Numbered from the stretch's first letter, positions 37,019 through 46,057 are shown. The stretch is 64,000 nucleotides of DNA from Myxococcus stipitatus (GCF_038561935.1 NZ_CP102770.1:4402001-4466000), one strand, 5' to 3'. Program-made: numbers and translations. The notes: generated by a model not told the origin, from the letters alone.

Positions 37019-38803
37019 ATGTTTTTGATCACCCTCGCGGAAAAGGGCGGCGGGACCGAGCAGCGCGAGTACCACAAGCCGGAAATCACCATCGGTCGGC
37101 TGCCCGGCAATGACATCATGCTCGCGAAGGGCAATGTCTCGAAGTACCACTCCCGCATCGTCGCCAAGGATGGCAAGTGCATCATCGTGGATATGAAGTC
37201 CACGAACGGCACCTTCGTGAACGGCAAGAAGATCGCCGCTCCGCAGGTGCTCAAGCCGACCGATGAAATCTACATCGGCGACTACATCATCAACGTGGAG
37301 CCCCTGGAGGACGCGGGGCCGGCGATGACGCGCGCGGGCCAGGAGGAAGAGGCCTACGACGACCAGGGAGATGAGGGCTACCCGGAGGAGGAGCCGTACG
37401 AGGACGAGCCTCCGTACGAAGAGGAGGAGCCTCCTCCCGCGCCCGCACCGGCTCCCGCGGCGGGGCGCATGCCCGCGTCCATGGCCTCCGCGCTGGCCAA
37501 GAACAAGAAGAAGGTGGATCCCCGTCAGGAGCGCTACACGCGGCTCCAGAAGGAAATCCATGACCGGCTCATCGAGTACCTCGATCTGCGCCGCATGGAC
37601 ATGGACCGCCTGGGCGACGATGAGCTGTGGCGGCGGACCGAGAAGGCCATCCGCGACATCATCGACCAGATGGAGGCGGACGGAGAGCTCCCGGAGGACG
37701 TGGACCGGGAGGAGCTGCTCACCGACGTCATCAACGAGGCGCTGGGCCTGGGGCCTCTCGAGGCGTTCCTCGCGTCGGATGAGATCAGCGAGATCATGGT
37801 GAACCACGCCAACCAGATCTACATCGAGCGCAAGGGCAAGCTGACGCTGTCGGAGAAGACGTTCTCGTCGAACCAGGCGGTGCTCGGCGTCATCGAGCGC
37901 ATCGTGGCGCCCATCGGCCGCCGCATCGACGAGTCCAGCCCGCTGGTGGACGCGCGCCTCAAGGACGGCAGCCGCGTCAACGCCATCATCCCGCCGCTGG
38001 CGTTGAAGGGGCCCTGCATCACCATCCGCAAGTTCAAGAAGGACTCACTGAAGATCCAGGACCTCATCAAGTACAAGACGCTGACGGCGCAGATGGCCGA
38101 GTTCCTGGAGATGTGCGTCAAGGCCCGGCGAAACATCGTCATCTCCGGTGGCACGGGCTCCGGCAAGACGACGACGCTCAACATCATCAGCGCCTTCATC
38201 CCGGACAGCGAGCGCATCGTCACGGTGGAGGACGCCGCGGAGCTTCAGCTGCCCCAGGACCACTGGGTCCAGCTGGAGAGCCGTCCGCCCAACCTCGAAG
38301 GCAAGGGCGCCATCACCATCCGCGACCTGGTGAAGAACTGCCTGCGCATGCGGCCCGACCGCATCGTCGTGGGGGAGTGCCGCTCCGGCGAGACGCTGGA
38401 CATGCTCCAGGCGATGAACACGGGCCACGACGGCTCGCTCACCACGCTGCACGCGAACACGCCGCGTGACGCCATCGCGCGGCTGGAGACGATGGTGCTC
38501 ATGTCCGGCATGGAGCTGCCGGTGAAGGCCATCCGTGAGCAGATCGCCAGCGCGGTGCACATGATCGTGCAGCAGACGCGCTTCTCCGACGGCACCCGGA
38601 AGATCTGCTTCGTCACGGAGGTGTCCGGCATGGAGGTGGACATCGTCACGCTCCAGGACATCTTCTATTACAAGCAGGATGGCTTCACGGAGGACCACAA
38701 GGTGCGTGGCCGCTTCGTGGCGTCCGGCTTCGTGCCGAAGTTCTACGACGAGCTTCAGCGCAAAGGCATCCCCGTCAACATGAGCATCTTCCGCGAGGAC
38801 TGA
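37019..38803 (+). CDS. cpaF: FHA-fused CpaF/TadA secretion ATPase (KilF-like)
   Basis: 594 residues. The start ATG 37019 puts the FHA domain at the very N-terminus: ITIGRLPGNDIMLAKGNVSKYHS, then MKSTNGTFVNG. A Glu/Pro/Tyr-rich acidic linker (about 105-160) follows, then a CpaF/TadA-type traffic ATPase. Walker A GGTGSGKTTT is near residue 377; the Asp/Glu and Walker B regions are VTVEDAAELQLPQDHW and RIVVGECRSGETLDML; the His box is GSLTTLHANTPRD. It powers pilus assembly or secretion at the inner membrane. Normal CpaF has no FHA domain. The fusion, known in the myxobacterial Kil ATPase as I recall, suggests control by phosphothreonine binding. It lies six bases upstream of the double-FHA gene. 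Confidence 0.95.
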   Translation: MFLITLAEKGGGTEQREYHKPEITIGRLPGNDIMLAKGNVSKYHSRIVAKDGKCIIVDMKSTNGTFVNGKKIAAPQVLKPTDEIYIGDYIINVEPLEDAGPAMTRAGQEEEAYDDQGDEGYPEEEPYEDEPPYEEEEPPPAPAPAPAAGRMPASMASALAKNKKKVDPRQERYTRLQKEIHDRLIEYLDLRRMDMDRLGDDELWRRTEKAIRDIIDQMEADGELPEDVDREELLTDVINEALGLGPLEAFLASDEISEIMVNHANQIYIERKGKLTLSEKTFSSNQAVLGVIERIVAPIGRRIDESSPLVDARLKDGSRVNAIIPPLALKGPCITIRKFKKDSLKIQDLIKYKTLTAQMAEFLEMCVKARRNIVISGGTGSGKTTTLNIISAFIPDSERIVTVEDAAELQLPQDHWVQLESRPPNLEGKGAITIRDLVKNCLRMRPDRIVVGECRSGETLDMLQAMNTGHDGSLTTLHANTPRDAIARLETMVLMSGMELPVKAIREQIASAVHMIVQQTRFSDGTRKICFVTEVSGMEVDIVTLQDIFYYKQDGFTEDHKVRGRFVASGFVPKFYDELQRKGIPVNMSIFRED

Positions 38804-38809
38804 CGCGCC

Positions 38810-41044
38810 ATGTCCACCCTGGTCGTCCGTCTGCCTGACGGCACGGAGAATGAGTACGAAGTCGCTGGCGAGCTGAAGCTGGGCCGTCAGCCGGGCTGTG
38901 ACATCCTGCTCACCGAGGGAGGCGTGTCGCGGACCCACGCGCGTGTCTTCTCCGAGGCGGGCACGGTCTTCATCGAGGACCTGGGCAGCGCCAACGGCAC
39001 GTTCGTGGACGGGGAGCGCATCGGCGAGCCCACCGCGCTCACGCCCCAGTCCGAGGTGGTGCTCGGGGACTACACGCTCCAGCTCAAGGCGGCGCCCGCG
39101 CGGGGCTCGGGCTCGCGCCGGTCCGCCAAGTCGGCGCCGGCGGAGGGCATGCCGGTGGGCGCGGAAGGGCCGGGGGCTCGCTCCACGCGCGCCCTGCCCA
39201 GCATCAAGACGGCGAAGGGACCGGGCGGCGGTGCTCCCGCGGGGGCGGCGCTGGCGAAGCGGCCGGCGAAGCCCGTGGGCACGCCTCCCTCGGCCAGCAG
39301 CGGGCCCATGCTGCGCGGCATGGTGGGGCCGTGGGCCGGCAAGACGTATCCGCTCAAGGGCAAGGTGCTCGTGGGGCGGCTGCCGCCGGCGGGCATCGTG
39401 CTGGAAGATGACTCGGTCAGCCGCAAGCACGCGGAGCTGGAGGCGACCAGCTCCGGCGTCGTCGTGAGGGACCTGGGCAGCGCCAACGGCACGTTGCTCA
39501 ACGGCGACCCCTTGGGGCCGGAGCCGGTGGAGCTCCAGGAGGGAGACCAGCTCCAGTTCGGCGTGGTGGAGCTCTCGTTCGAGGCGCCCCAGGCCGCGGA
39601 CCCGGCCGTGCCCTCCCGGCGTGGCGCGGGGGGCCCGCCTCCCAGCCGTCGGCGCGACGCCGCGCAGGGCGGGGGAGACGCGGACCGGCGCAAGAAGCTG
39701 CTCATGGTGGGCGGTGGCGTGGTGGGCGTGCTGCTCTTCGCGGGCATCGTCAAGGCGATGCTGCCGGGGACGCCGGCAGAGGACGCGATGCCCGTGGGCC
39801 AGGGCGGGAACGCGGACCCCGCGCAGCAGGTGGCGGACCTGCTGAGCGAGTGCCGCTCCTATGCCTCCAGCGAGCTGGGCGCGCCCAACTGGGCCAAGGC
39901 GGAGCAGACGTGCTCGGCCGTCCTGGACATCGACCCCATCAACACGGACGCCAACACGCTCATCCGCCGCATCAAGCTGGAGAGCGATGCCTTCGGGCAC
40001 TTCTCCACGGGCGAGAAGCTGCTGCAGCGCCTCAAGCCGGAGGAGGCGCTGGAGTCCTTCCGGAAGATTCCCAGGGAGAGTGAGTACTTCCGGCGCGCAC
40101 GCTCGAAGGCGAGCGAGGCCGCCGAGCAGGTGACGAAGCGCGCGCAGGATGACTGCAAGCGCTACCTGCGCGATTCGCAGTGGAGCGCCGCGGTGCCTCG
40201 CTGCCAGACGTACATGGCGGTGTGGTGCCAGAACCAGCCGCGCGACGACCTGCAGCCGCCCCTGGGCTTCACGCTGCGGTTGGAGGGCCGTCTGCGCAAG
40301 AACGAGTGGCGTCCCAAGGACCCGCTCTTCGTGAAGTTCCTCATCTCGCGCCTGAAGCTGGACCCCAACGCGATTCCGTGGACGTGCCCGGTGGCGGAGG
40401 TGCTCAACCGCGACAACCTGCCCACGGACCCGAAGGTGGTGGTGCAGGAGACGGTGAACAAGCGCTACACGAACAAGCTGATGCAGGCGGCGATGATGGA
40501 CTACTGGTTCGGCCGCGGCAGCGAGGCGCTGGCCACCCTGCAGAAGCTGCGCTCCAACTACGAGTCCGCGCAGTTCCACGCCGCGGCGGACGAGATGATG
40601 AAGACGATGTCCACCGTGGATCAGCTCTTCAAGAGCGGGCAGAGCTACCTGGCCGCGGACGACCCGGAGAAGGCCGCGGAGCCGCTGCGCGAAGCGCTGG
40701 AGGTGGACAAGTCGCTGATGCTGGAGCTGGCGGAGTCCAAGCCGTCGTTCTACCGGCGCAGCATCCTCCAGGACATGGCGGACAAGGCGTACCAGCGCGG
40801 CAGGCACTGGGCGGACCGCGAGGACAAGCGCCGAGGCTGCAAGCTGTGGAAGCTGGGCTTCAGCTTCTACGCGGGCAACTCCGACCTCAACAAGGCCGCG
40901 GGCTTCTGCTCCACCCTGGCGCTCAACACCTTCCGGGGCGCGAGCACCTGCGCCGACCTGGCCATCGTGCTGGACCTGGCCGTCAAGGGCGACGGCGTGG
41001 AGGACATGGTCATCGCGAAGAAGAAGGAGCTGGGCTGCCCCTAG
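38810..41044 (+). CDS. Double-FHA membrane protein with repeat-type C-terminal domain
   Basis: 744 residues. FHA 1 at about 1-95 (LGRQPGCDILLTEGGVSRTHA, LGSANGTFVDG) and FHA 2 at about 165-258 (VGRLPPAGIVLEDDSVSRKHA, LGSANGTLLNG) both keep the phosphothreonine-binding Arg, Ser and Asn. An Arg-rich patch and one membrane helix (LLMVGGGVVGVLLFAGIVKAML) follow near residue 300. The 420-residue C-terminal part is helical repeats with several Cys, presumably periplasmic. It is an inner-membrane bridge candidate: cytoplasmic FHA domains could dock the phosphorylated ATPase or RHH-FHA protein while the repeats touch periplasmic parts. Last gene of the cluster; a hairpin overlaps its stop. Confidence 0.9.
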   Translation: MSTLVVRLPDGTENEYEVAGELKLGRQPGCDILLTEGGVSRTHARVFSEAGTVFIEDLGSANGTFVDGERIGEPTALTPQSEVVLGDYTLQLKAAPARGSGSRRSAKSAPAEGMPVGAEGPGARSTRALPSIKTAKGPGGGAPAGAALAKRPAKPVGTPPSASSGPMLRGMVGPWAGKTYPLKGKVLVGRLPPAGIVLEDDSVSRKHAELEATSSGVVVRDLGSANGTLLNGDPLGPEPVELQEGDQLQFGVVELSFEAPQAADPAVPSRRGAGGPPPSRRRDAAQGGGDADRRKKLLMVGGGVVGVLLFAGIVKAMLPGTPAEDAMPVGQGGNADPAQQVADLLSECRSYASSELGAPNWAKAEQTCSAVLDIDPINTDANTLIRRIKLESDAFGHFSTGEKLLQRLKPEEALESFRKIPRESEYFRRARSKASEAAEQVTKRAQDDCKRYLRDSQWSAAVPRCQTYMAVWCQNQPRDDLQPPLGFTLRLEGRLRKNEWRPKDPLFVKFLISRLKLDPNAIPWTCPVAEVLNRDNLPTDPKVVVQETVNKRYTNKLMQAAMMDYWFGRGSEALATLQKLRSNYESAQFHAAADEMMKTMSTVDQLFKSGQSYLAADDPEKAAEPLREALEVDKSLMLELAESKPSFYRRSILQDMADKAYQRGRHWADREDKRRGCKLWKLGFSFYAGNSDLNKAAGFCSTLALNTFRGASTCADLAIVLDLAVKGDGVEDMVIAKKKELGCP

Positions 41045-41079
41045 CGCGCGACATGGACAGGGCGGGGCGGGCGCGCTAG
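41041..41079 (+). terminator. Terminator hairpin closing the Tad/Kil-like cluster
   Basis: CTAGCGCGC (41041-41049) and GCGCGCTAG (41071-41079) are perfect 9-base arms with a 21-base loop. The left arm overlaps the TAG stop. polA starts ten bases after the right arm. Confidence 0.5.
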
Positions 41080-41088
41080 GCACGGGGC

Positions 41089-43818
41089 ATGGCCGACACC
41101 AGCCCTCCGCGCTCCGCGCCCACCCTGGTCCTCATCGACGCGTCCGGCTTCATCTTCCGCGCCTACCACGCCATTCCGCCGCTCACGACGAGCAAGGGCG
41201 TGCCCACGAACGCCGTGCTCGGCTTCACGCGCATGGTGCTCAAGGCGCTGCGGGACTTGAAGCCGACCCACGTGGCGCTCGCCTTCGACAAGGAGAGCCG
41301 CGCGGAGCGTCAGAAACTCGACCCCAACTACAAGGCGCACCGCGAGGGTCCTCCCGAGGACCTGGTGCCCCAGTTCGGGCTCATCCGCCGCGTGGCGGAG
41401 GCGCTCAACCTGCCGGTGCTGGAGATGCCGGGCTGGGAGGCCGACGACGTCATCGGCACGCTCTCCCAGAAGGCCCGGGCGGAAGGCTTCCAGGTCCAGG
41501 TCGTCACCGGGGACAAGGACTTCATCCAGATCGTGGATGAGGACGTGCGCCTGTTCGACCCGATGAAGGATGTCCACACCGGGCCCGCCGAGGTGAAGGA
41601 GCGGCTGGGCATCGAGCCCCGGCAGATGCGCGACTACCTGGCGCTCATCGGCGACGCGGTGGACAACGTGGCCAAGGTGCCGGGCATCGGCCCGAAGACG
41701 GCCACGGAGCTCATCCAACAGTTTGGCGACGTGGACACTTTGCTGTCACGGCTGGAGGAGGTGAAGAAGCCCAAGATTCGCGACGCCATCGCCTCGCACC
41801 GCGAGAGCCTGCTCCTCGCCCGGCAGCTCGTGTCCTTCAAGATGGACCTGCCGCTGGACGTCCGCGTGGCGGAGCTGACGCGCAAGGCGCTGGATGCGGC
41901 GAAGGCTCGGGAGCTCTTCACCGAGCTGGAGTTCTATGCGCTGCTCAAGGAGCTCCCCGCGCAGGGCGCGTCCGAGTCCGCGTCCGCCGAGCCCGCGAAG
42001 GAGAAGCCCGCGCCGCTCGCTACCACCACCGCGCTGGTCACCACCGACGCGGAGCTGAAGGCGCTCGCGGAGGCCGTGCGTGCCGCGGGCTCCGTCAGCG
42101 TGATTCCCGCCTACGAGGGGATGCCCTTCGCCGCGAAGCTGGTGGGCGTGGGCCTGGCGCTTCCCGATTCGACGCTCCACTACGTGCCGCTGCGCCACGC
42201 GGTGCTCGGGGCGACGCAGGTCCGGCCCGAGGCCTTCACCGCCGCGATGAAGGGCGTGCTGGAGGACCCGGCGGTGAAGAAGGGCGGGCACGACCTCAAG
42301 GCCCTCACCCTGGTGCTGGCCAACGAGGGCATCGAGCTGGGCGGGGCCCATGACGACGTGGAGCTCTTGAGCTACCTGCTCAACCCCTCCCGGCGCGAGC
42401 ACGCGCTGGTGGACCTGGCGCGGGAGCGGCTGGCCTCGGAGCTGCCCGGGCTCCCCCCGGCCGCGGAGGGCAAGCGCGGGAAGAAGGACCGGGCGCTGGC
42501 GGACCACTCGCCGGAGGAGCTGGCCTCGGGCTTCGCGGTGCGCGCGGAGGCGGCGCGCCGGTTGGCGCCGGAGCTGTGGAAGGAGCTGGAGGAGGCGAAG
42601 CTGGCGCAGCTCGCCCGGGAGCTGGAGCTTCCGCTCCTGCCCGTCCTCGCGCGCATGGAGCGGCGGGGCGTGAGCCTGGACACGCAGGAGCTCGCGCGCA
42701 TCTCCGTGAAGGTGGACGCGGCCGTCGAGGCGCAGGTGAAGGAGGTCTACAAGCACGCGGGCCGCGAGTTCAACATCGGCTCCAACCCGCAGCTGGTGCA
42801 GGTGCTCTTCACGGACCTGAACCTGCCCATCATCAAGCGGGGCAAGACGGGCCCGTCCGCGGACCAGGAGGTGCTGGAGAAGCTGGCCGAGGAGCACCCG
42901 CTGCCCAACGCCATCATCGAGTACCGGAGCCTGTCCAAGCTCAAGAGCACCTACCTGGACACGCTGCCCACACTGGTGGCGGCCGACAAGCGCATCCACA
43001 CGACGTACCACCAGGCGGCCACCGCCACGGGGCGCCTATCGTCCACGGACCCCAACCTCCAGAACATCCCCGTGCGCACGGAGCTGGGCCGCGAGATTCG
43101 CCGCGCCTTCGTCGCCGCCGAGGGCCACCAGCTGGTCAGCGCCGACTACAGCCAGGTGGAGCTGCGCCTGCTGGCCCACATCGCGGATGACCCCGTCCTC
43201 ATCGAGGCCTTCCGGCACGACGAGGACGTGCACAGCCGCACCGCCGCGGAGGTGTTCGGCGTTGCCCCGGACCAGGTGGACCGCGAGCAGCGCCGCGTGG
43301 CGAAGATGGTGAACTTCGGCATCGCCTATGGCCTGTCACCGCACGGCCTGTCGACGCGGCTGGGCATCCCGCAGGAGACGGCGCGAGACATCATCGAGCG
43401 CTACTTCACGCGCTACGCGGGCATCCGCCGCTACCTGGAGGACACCGTCAACAACGCCCGCAAGACGGGCTACGTGGAGACGCTCTACGGCCGCCGCCGC
43501 TACATGGCGGACCTGATGTCGAAGAACCGCGCCGTGGCCCAGGCCGCCGAGCGCGCCGCCATCAACATGCCGATTCAAGGCACGGCCGCGGACCTCATCA
43601 AGAAGGCCATGCTGGTGGTGGAGACGGAGCTGCGCGCGAAGGGGCTGCGCACCGTCATGCTGCTGCAGGTGCATGACGAACTGCTGCTCGAGGCGCCCGA
43701 CGCGGAAGTGGAGCAGGTGAAGGGGCTGGTGGCGGCGGGCATGGCGAACGTGGCCACGCTCAAGGTGCCGCTCAAGGTGGATGTGGGCTCGGGGCGGAGC
43801 TGGGCGGACGCGCACTGA
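41089..43818 (+). CDS. polA: DNA polymerase I with decayed proofreading domain
   Basis: 909 residues. The 5' nuclease domain (about 1-290) is intact: LIDASGFIFRAYHAIP, GWEADDVIGTL, VTGDKDFIQIV, and VPGIGPKTA. The polymerase domain (about 510-909) has motif A SADYSQVELRLLAHI, motif B RRVAKMVNFGIAYG and motif C LQVHDELLLE. The middle 3'-5' exonuclease domain keeps its length but not its metal ligands: the motif I Asp-x-Glu is replaced in SVSVIPAYEG, motif II has GGHDLKAL where the conserved N-L-K-Y-D would be, and the motif III Asp is absent (VRAEAARRL). It should therefore repair and process Okazaki fragments without proofreading, like Taq polymerase (inference). Confidence 0.95.
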   Translation: MADTSPPRSAPTLVLIDASGFIFRAYHAIPPLTTSKGVPTNAVLGFTRMVLKALRDLKPTHVALAFDKESRAERQKLDPNYKAHREGPPEDLVPQFGLIRRVAEALNLPVLEMPGWEADDVIGTLSQKARAEGFQVQVVTGDKDFIQIVDEDVRLFDPMKDVHTGPAEVKERLGIEPRQMRDYLALIGDAVDNVAKVPGIGPKTATELIQQFGDVDTLLSRLEEVKKPKIRDAIASHRESLLLARQLVSFKMDLPLDVRVAELTRKALDAAKARELFTELEFYALLKELPAQGASESASAEPAKEKPAPLATTTALVTTDAELKALAEAVRAAGSVSVIPAYEGMPFAAKLVGVGLALPDSTLHYVPLRHAVLGATQVRPEAFTAAMKGVLEDPAVKKGGHDLKALTLVLANEGIELGGAHDDVELLSYLLNPSRREHALVDLARERLASELPGLPPAAEGKRGKKDRALADHSPEELASGFAVRAEAARRLAPELWKELEEAKLAQLARELELPLLPVLARMERRGVSLDTQELARISVKVDAAVEAQVKEVYKHAGREFNIGSNPQLVQVLFTDLNLPIIKRGKTGPSADQEVLEKLAEEHPLPNAIIEYRSLSKLKSTYLDTLPTLVAADKRIHTTYHQAATATGRLSSTDPNLQNIPVRTELGREIRRAFVAAEGHQLVSADYSQVELRLLAHIADDPVLIEAFRHDEDVHSRTAAEVFGVAPDQVDREQRRVAKMVNFGIAYGLSPHGLSTRLGIPQETARDIIERYFTRYAGIRRYLEDTVNNARKTGYVETLYGRRRYMADLMSKNRAVAQAAERAAINMPIQGTAADLIKKAMLVVETELRAKGLRTVMLLQVHDELLLEAPDAEVEQVKGLVAAGMANVATLKVPLKVDVGSGRSWADAH

Positions 43819-43828
43819 GGACAAAAAC

Positions 43829-43869
43829 ACGCGGGAGGAGCGCCCACCCCCGTAGGCCCCCTCCCGCGT
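43829..43869 (+). terminator. Terminator-like hairpin after polA
   Basis: ACGCGGGAGG (43829-43838) and CCTCCCGCGT (43860-43869) are perfect 10-base arms with a 21-base loop, 11 bases past the polA stop. Between here and 44090 nothing else was recognised. Confidence 0.55.
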
Positions 43870-44090
43870 CCCCACGTGCTGTCCCAACCACTTCACAAAC
43901 AAAGCCGACCCGTCCGACCGGCGAGTCGCGTGGACCCCCATCCACGCGTCTTGCCAGCGGCTCGCGATGCGCGCTCACCACTCCCCAGTGGGAGCACGCG
44001 TCCCCACAAGGCGCACCATGAGGTCCCCACCCCTGGCGCGCTCCCTCCCGCCGGCCTCGGACCCTCCCAGTGTGGAGCGTCAAGCCGGAC

Positions 44091-44109
44091 GGGTCGGCAA
44101 ACCCGACCT
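44091..44109 (-). terminator. Small hairpin after the RsbRD-like gene
   Basis: GGTCGG (44092-44097) and CCGACC (44103-44108) form a 6-bp stem with loop CAAAC, plus a flanking G-T pair, seven bases past the minus-strand stop. Confidence 0.4.
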
Positions 44110-44115
44110 CACCCC

Positions 44116-44673
44116 TCAATGCATCGCGGTACGTCCGTCCCTCGTGCCCGGCGGCACGTGCCTCACGCTGGACGGCCTCTCGAAGTACTCCACCACCAGT
44201 CCGCCGAAGGGCACCCGAGGCCCCTCCAGGCGCGAATCCCTCAGTCGCTGGAGCAGCGCCACCGCCGAGTCCACGGCTTCATCCACGGCCCGGTTGATGC
44301 GCTCCTTCTCCCAATCCCCACCGCCCAGCACCTCCGCGGCGTCCACCAGACAGCGCCTCAGCGCGGAGAACTCCTCGTGCAGCGCACGCGCGCCCCGCTC
44401 GGGAGACAGGCGGAGGACCGCCTTCGTGCGGCTCCAGGGGCTCGTCTCGTCCCCCTCCAGCGACAGGCCCAGCTCGCGGATGAAGGGCTCCACCAGGCCG
44501 TCGAGCTGGCTCATGGGCGCCTGCAGCGTTTCCGTCTCGTGCCCCGTGAGCCGCATCCGGCGCCACAGCGCCGCGATTCGGTCTGGCTGCTGGCGGAAGA
44601 ACCGCGCCAGCCCCGCTGCCCTACGTCCTCGCTCCGTCATGTCCGGTGCCTTCGCCATCGCTCCCTGAGCCAT
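44116..44673 (-). CDS. RsbRD-N-like helical protein
   Basis: 185 residues from the ATG at 44671-44673. In-frame ATGs at 44658 and 44640 are alternatives, and none has a convincing ribosome-binding site. The segment ARFFRQQPDRIAALWRRMRL resembles the start of the RsbRD N-terminal helical domain found in sensors of stress or in kinases' input modules. The rest is helical (ALHEEFSALRRCLVDAAEVL, RINRAVDEAVDSAVALLQRL), ending in a 30-residue tail. No STAS, kinase or DNA-binding domain is attached. A cytoplasmic signalling or scaffold role is possible; function not assignable. Confidence 0.65.
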   Translation of the reverse strand: MAQGAMAKAPDMTERGRRAAGLARFFRQQPDRIAALWRRMRLTGHETETLQAPMSQLDGLVEPFIRELGLSLEGDETSPWSRTKAVLRLSPERGARALHEEFSALRRCLVDAAEVLGGGDWEKERINRAVDEAVDSAVALLQRLRDSRLEGPRVPFGGLVVEYFERPSSVRHVPPGTRDGRTAMH

Positions 44674-44801
44674 AGCAAGGCGGTTGCCAGCGGCCGGGGC
44701 CAAGCAGACCCAGGAAAATCAGGCGATTAGCGAGGCGGCCGACACCTGAACGGAGGTGGGCAGGTAAAATCTTCGGGGTCTGTCTTGTAGAGGTGCCCGG
44801 A

Positions 44802-44824
44802 GGGCCTGTTTGCGTCAGGGGCCC
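44802..44824 (-). terminator. Weak hairpin after the peptidase gene
   Basis: GGGCCTG (44802-44808) pairs with CAGGGGCCC (44816-44824) if two bases bulge. Six bases past the minus-strand stop at 44831. Low confidence. Confidence 0.3.
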
Positions 44825-44830
44825 GACAGC

Positions 44831-46057
44831 TCAGTGCAGGGTGGGCTTGGGCACTCGGCCCTTGGACCCGTCGCCGTCCATGTCGACTGGCTCGCTGTCG
44901 TGCTCCGGCGCCACCGCGAAGTCTCCAGAAGGAGACTCGGCGTGGGGAGAGGCCTCGGGGTGCTCGGGCTCGGCGGGGGCGCTCTGCCAGTACACCTCTT
45001 GCGTGGGGAGCGGCGCGCCGGGGGCGGCCGACTCGGAGGCTTGCTGCTGCTGGGCCACGAGCATCAGTCGCAGCGCGGCCTCGTCCGCGGCTTCCTGGGC
45101 CGCCATCTCCGCCAGCCGGATGGCCTTCTGCCGCCGCCGCCGGGCATAGGCGGCCACACACAGCACGGAGGCCGTCAGCCACAGCAGCGCGGAGCTGGTG
45201 GTGAGCGGCAGCCAGCCGTAGCGGGCCGCGAGCCCCTCGCGCCAGCCATCCTCCTCCACATCCAGCGAGGTGCGGAACGCCTTGGCGAACGAGGTCTCGA
45301 AATGTTCGCCACGGCTGACCCCGTCCACCAGCTCGCGCATGGCCTGGGGGCCGTACCGGGCGGAGAGGTGCGCGACGAAGGCGGCGCTCTGGGCGTAGGC
45401 AATCTCCACGTCCGCGGGCCGGTCCGGCCACGAGCTGGACAGGCCCGTGAAGCGGAAGACACGCTCCTGGGTGACGGCGCGGAAGAGGGCGGAGTAGTGG
45501 GTGAGCGAGAAGCGCTCACCCGTCACGTTCTGCGCGACACCCTCCTGGAACCAGCGCGGCCAGCCTCGGGCGAGCTGCCCCAGCGCCACGTGTGCCAGCT
45601 CATGTCTCAGCGTCTGCTGCCCATCGGGCGCGTTGAGGCTGAGGGCGTCCAGCAGGATGATTTGATGCGCGGGGTAGGCGAGCGCCACGGCCCAGCCCGG
45701 AGGCCGGCCTCCGGGGAGCGCCAGGGCCTCGAACTCGTCGCGCCCGACGCCCAGCCGCACCTCCGTCATGCCGGGCCAGTCCCGCCCGAGGATCTGGCCG
45801 AAGCTGTCACGGACAGACTCAATCTGGGAGGCGAGCTCCTTCGCCGCTCCCGTGGCCTTCTCGGTGTGGAGGATGCGGAAGCGCCGCGTCGTCACCTCGC
45901 CCACGACCTGGGGTGGGCGGGCGTTCGGGACGAGCACCACCTTGTCCATCAGGGCTTCGTGCCCATGGGGATGGGGGCCGGAGCCTTCACCCAACTGCTG
46001 GGCCCACGCCCGGGGCATGGCCAGCAGCAACAGAAGCAGGACGAGCAGGTGGCGCAT
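44831..46057 (-). CDS. Membrane-anchored gluzincin-type peptidase (peptidase MA-like)
   Basis: 408 residues. A signal peptide (LLVLLLLLLAMPRAWAQ) is followed by a periplasmic zinc-peptidase domain. The zinc motif is HELAH in QQTLRHELAHVALGQ, and the third ligand is the Glu of WFQEGVAQ, as in peptidase MA/gluzincin families. A C-terminal membrane helix (SSALLWLTASVLCVAAYA) lies near residue 290. A 100-residue Ala/Gln/Pro/Glu-rich cytoplasmic or low-complexity tail with an Arg-rich stop-transfer follows. Substrate unknown; a cell-envelope protease is likely. It precedes the YggU-family, DivIVA-like and HEAT genes in reverse order on the same strand but is probably the last gene of that unit. 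Confidence 0.82.
   Translation of the reverse strand: MRHLLVLLLLLLAMPRAWAQQLGEGSGPHPHGHEALMDKVVLVPNARPPQVVGEVTTRRFRILHTEKATGAAKELASQIESVRDSFGQILGRDWPGMTEVRLGVGRDEFEALALPGGRPPGWAVALAYPAHQIILLDALSLNAPDGQQTLRHELAHVALGQLARGWPRWFQEGVAQNVTGERFSLTHYSALFRAVTQERVFRFTGLSSSWPDRPADVEIAYAQSAAFVAHLSARYGPQAMRELVDGVSRGEHFETSFAKAFRTSLDVEEDGWREGLAARYGWLPLTTSSALLWLTASVLCVAAYARRRRQKAIRLAEMAAQEAADEAALRLMLVAQQQQASESAAPGAPLPTQEVYWQSAPAEPEHPEASPHAESPSGDFAVAPEHDSEPVDMDGDGSKGRVPKPTLH

Noticed and set aside
43876..44730. Open frame of 284 codons on the plus strand over the polA/RsbRD-like gap
   Set aside because: It mostly lies antisense to the RsbRD-like gene, and its translation is Pro/Arg/His-rich with no motif.
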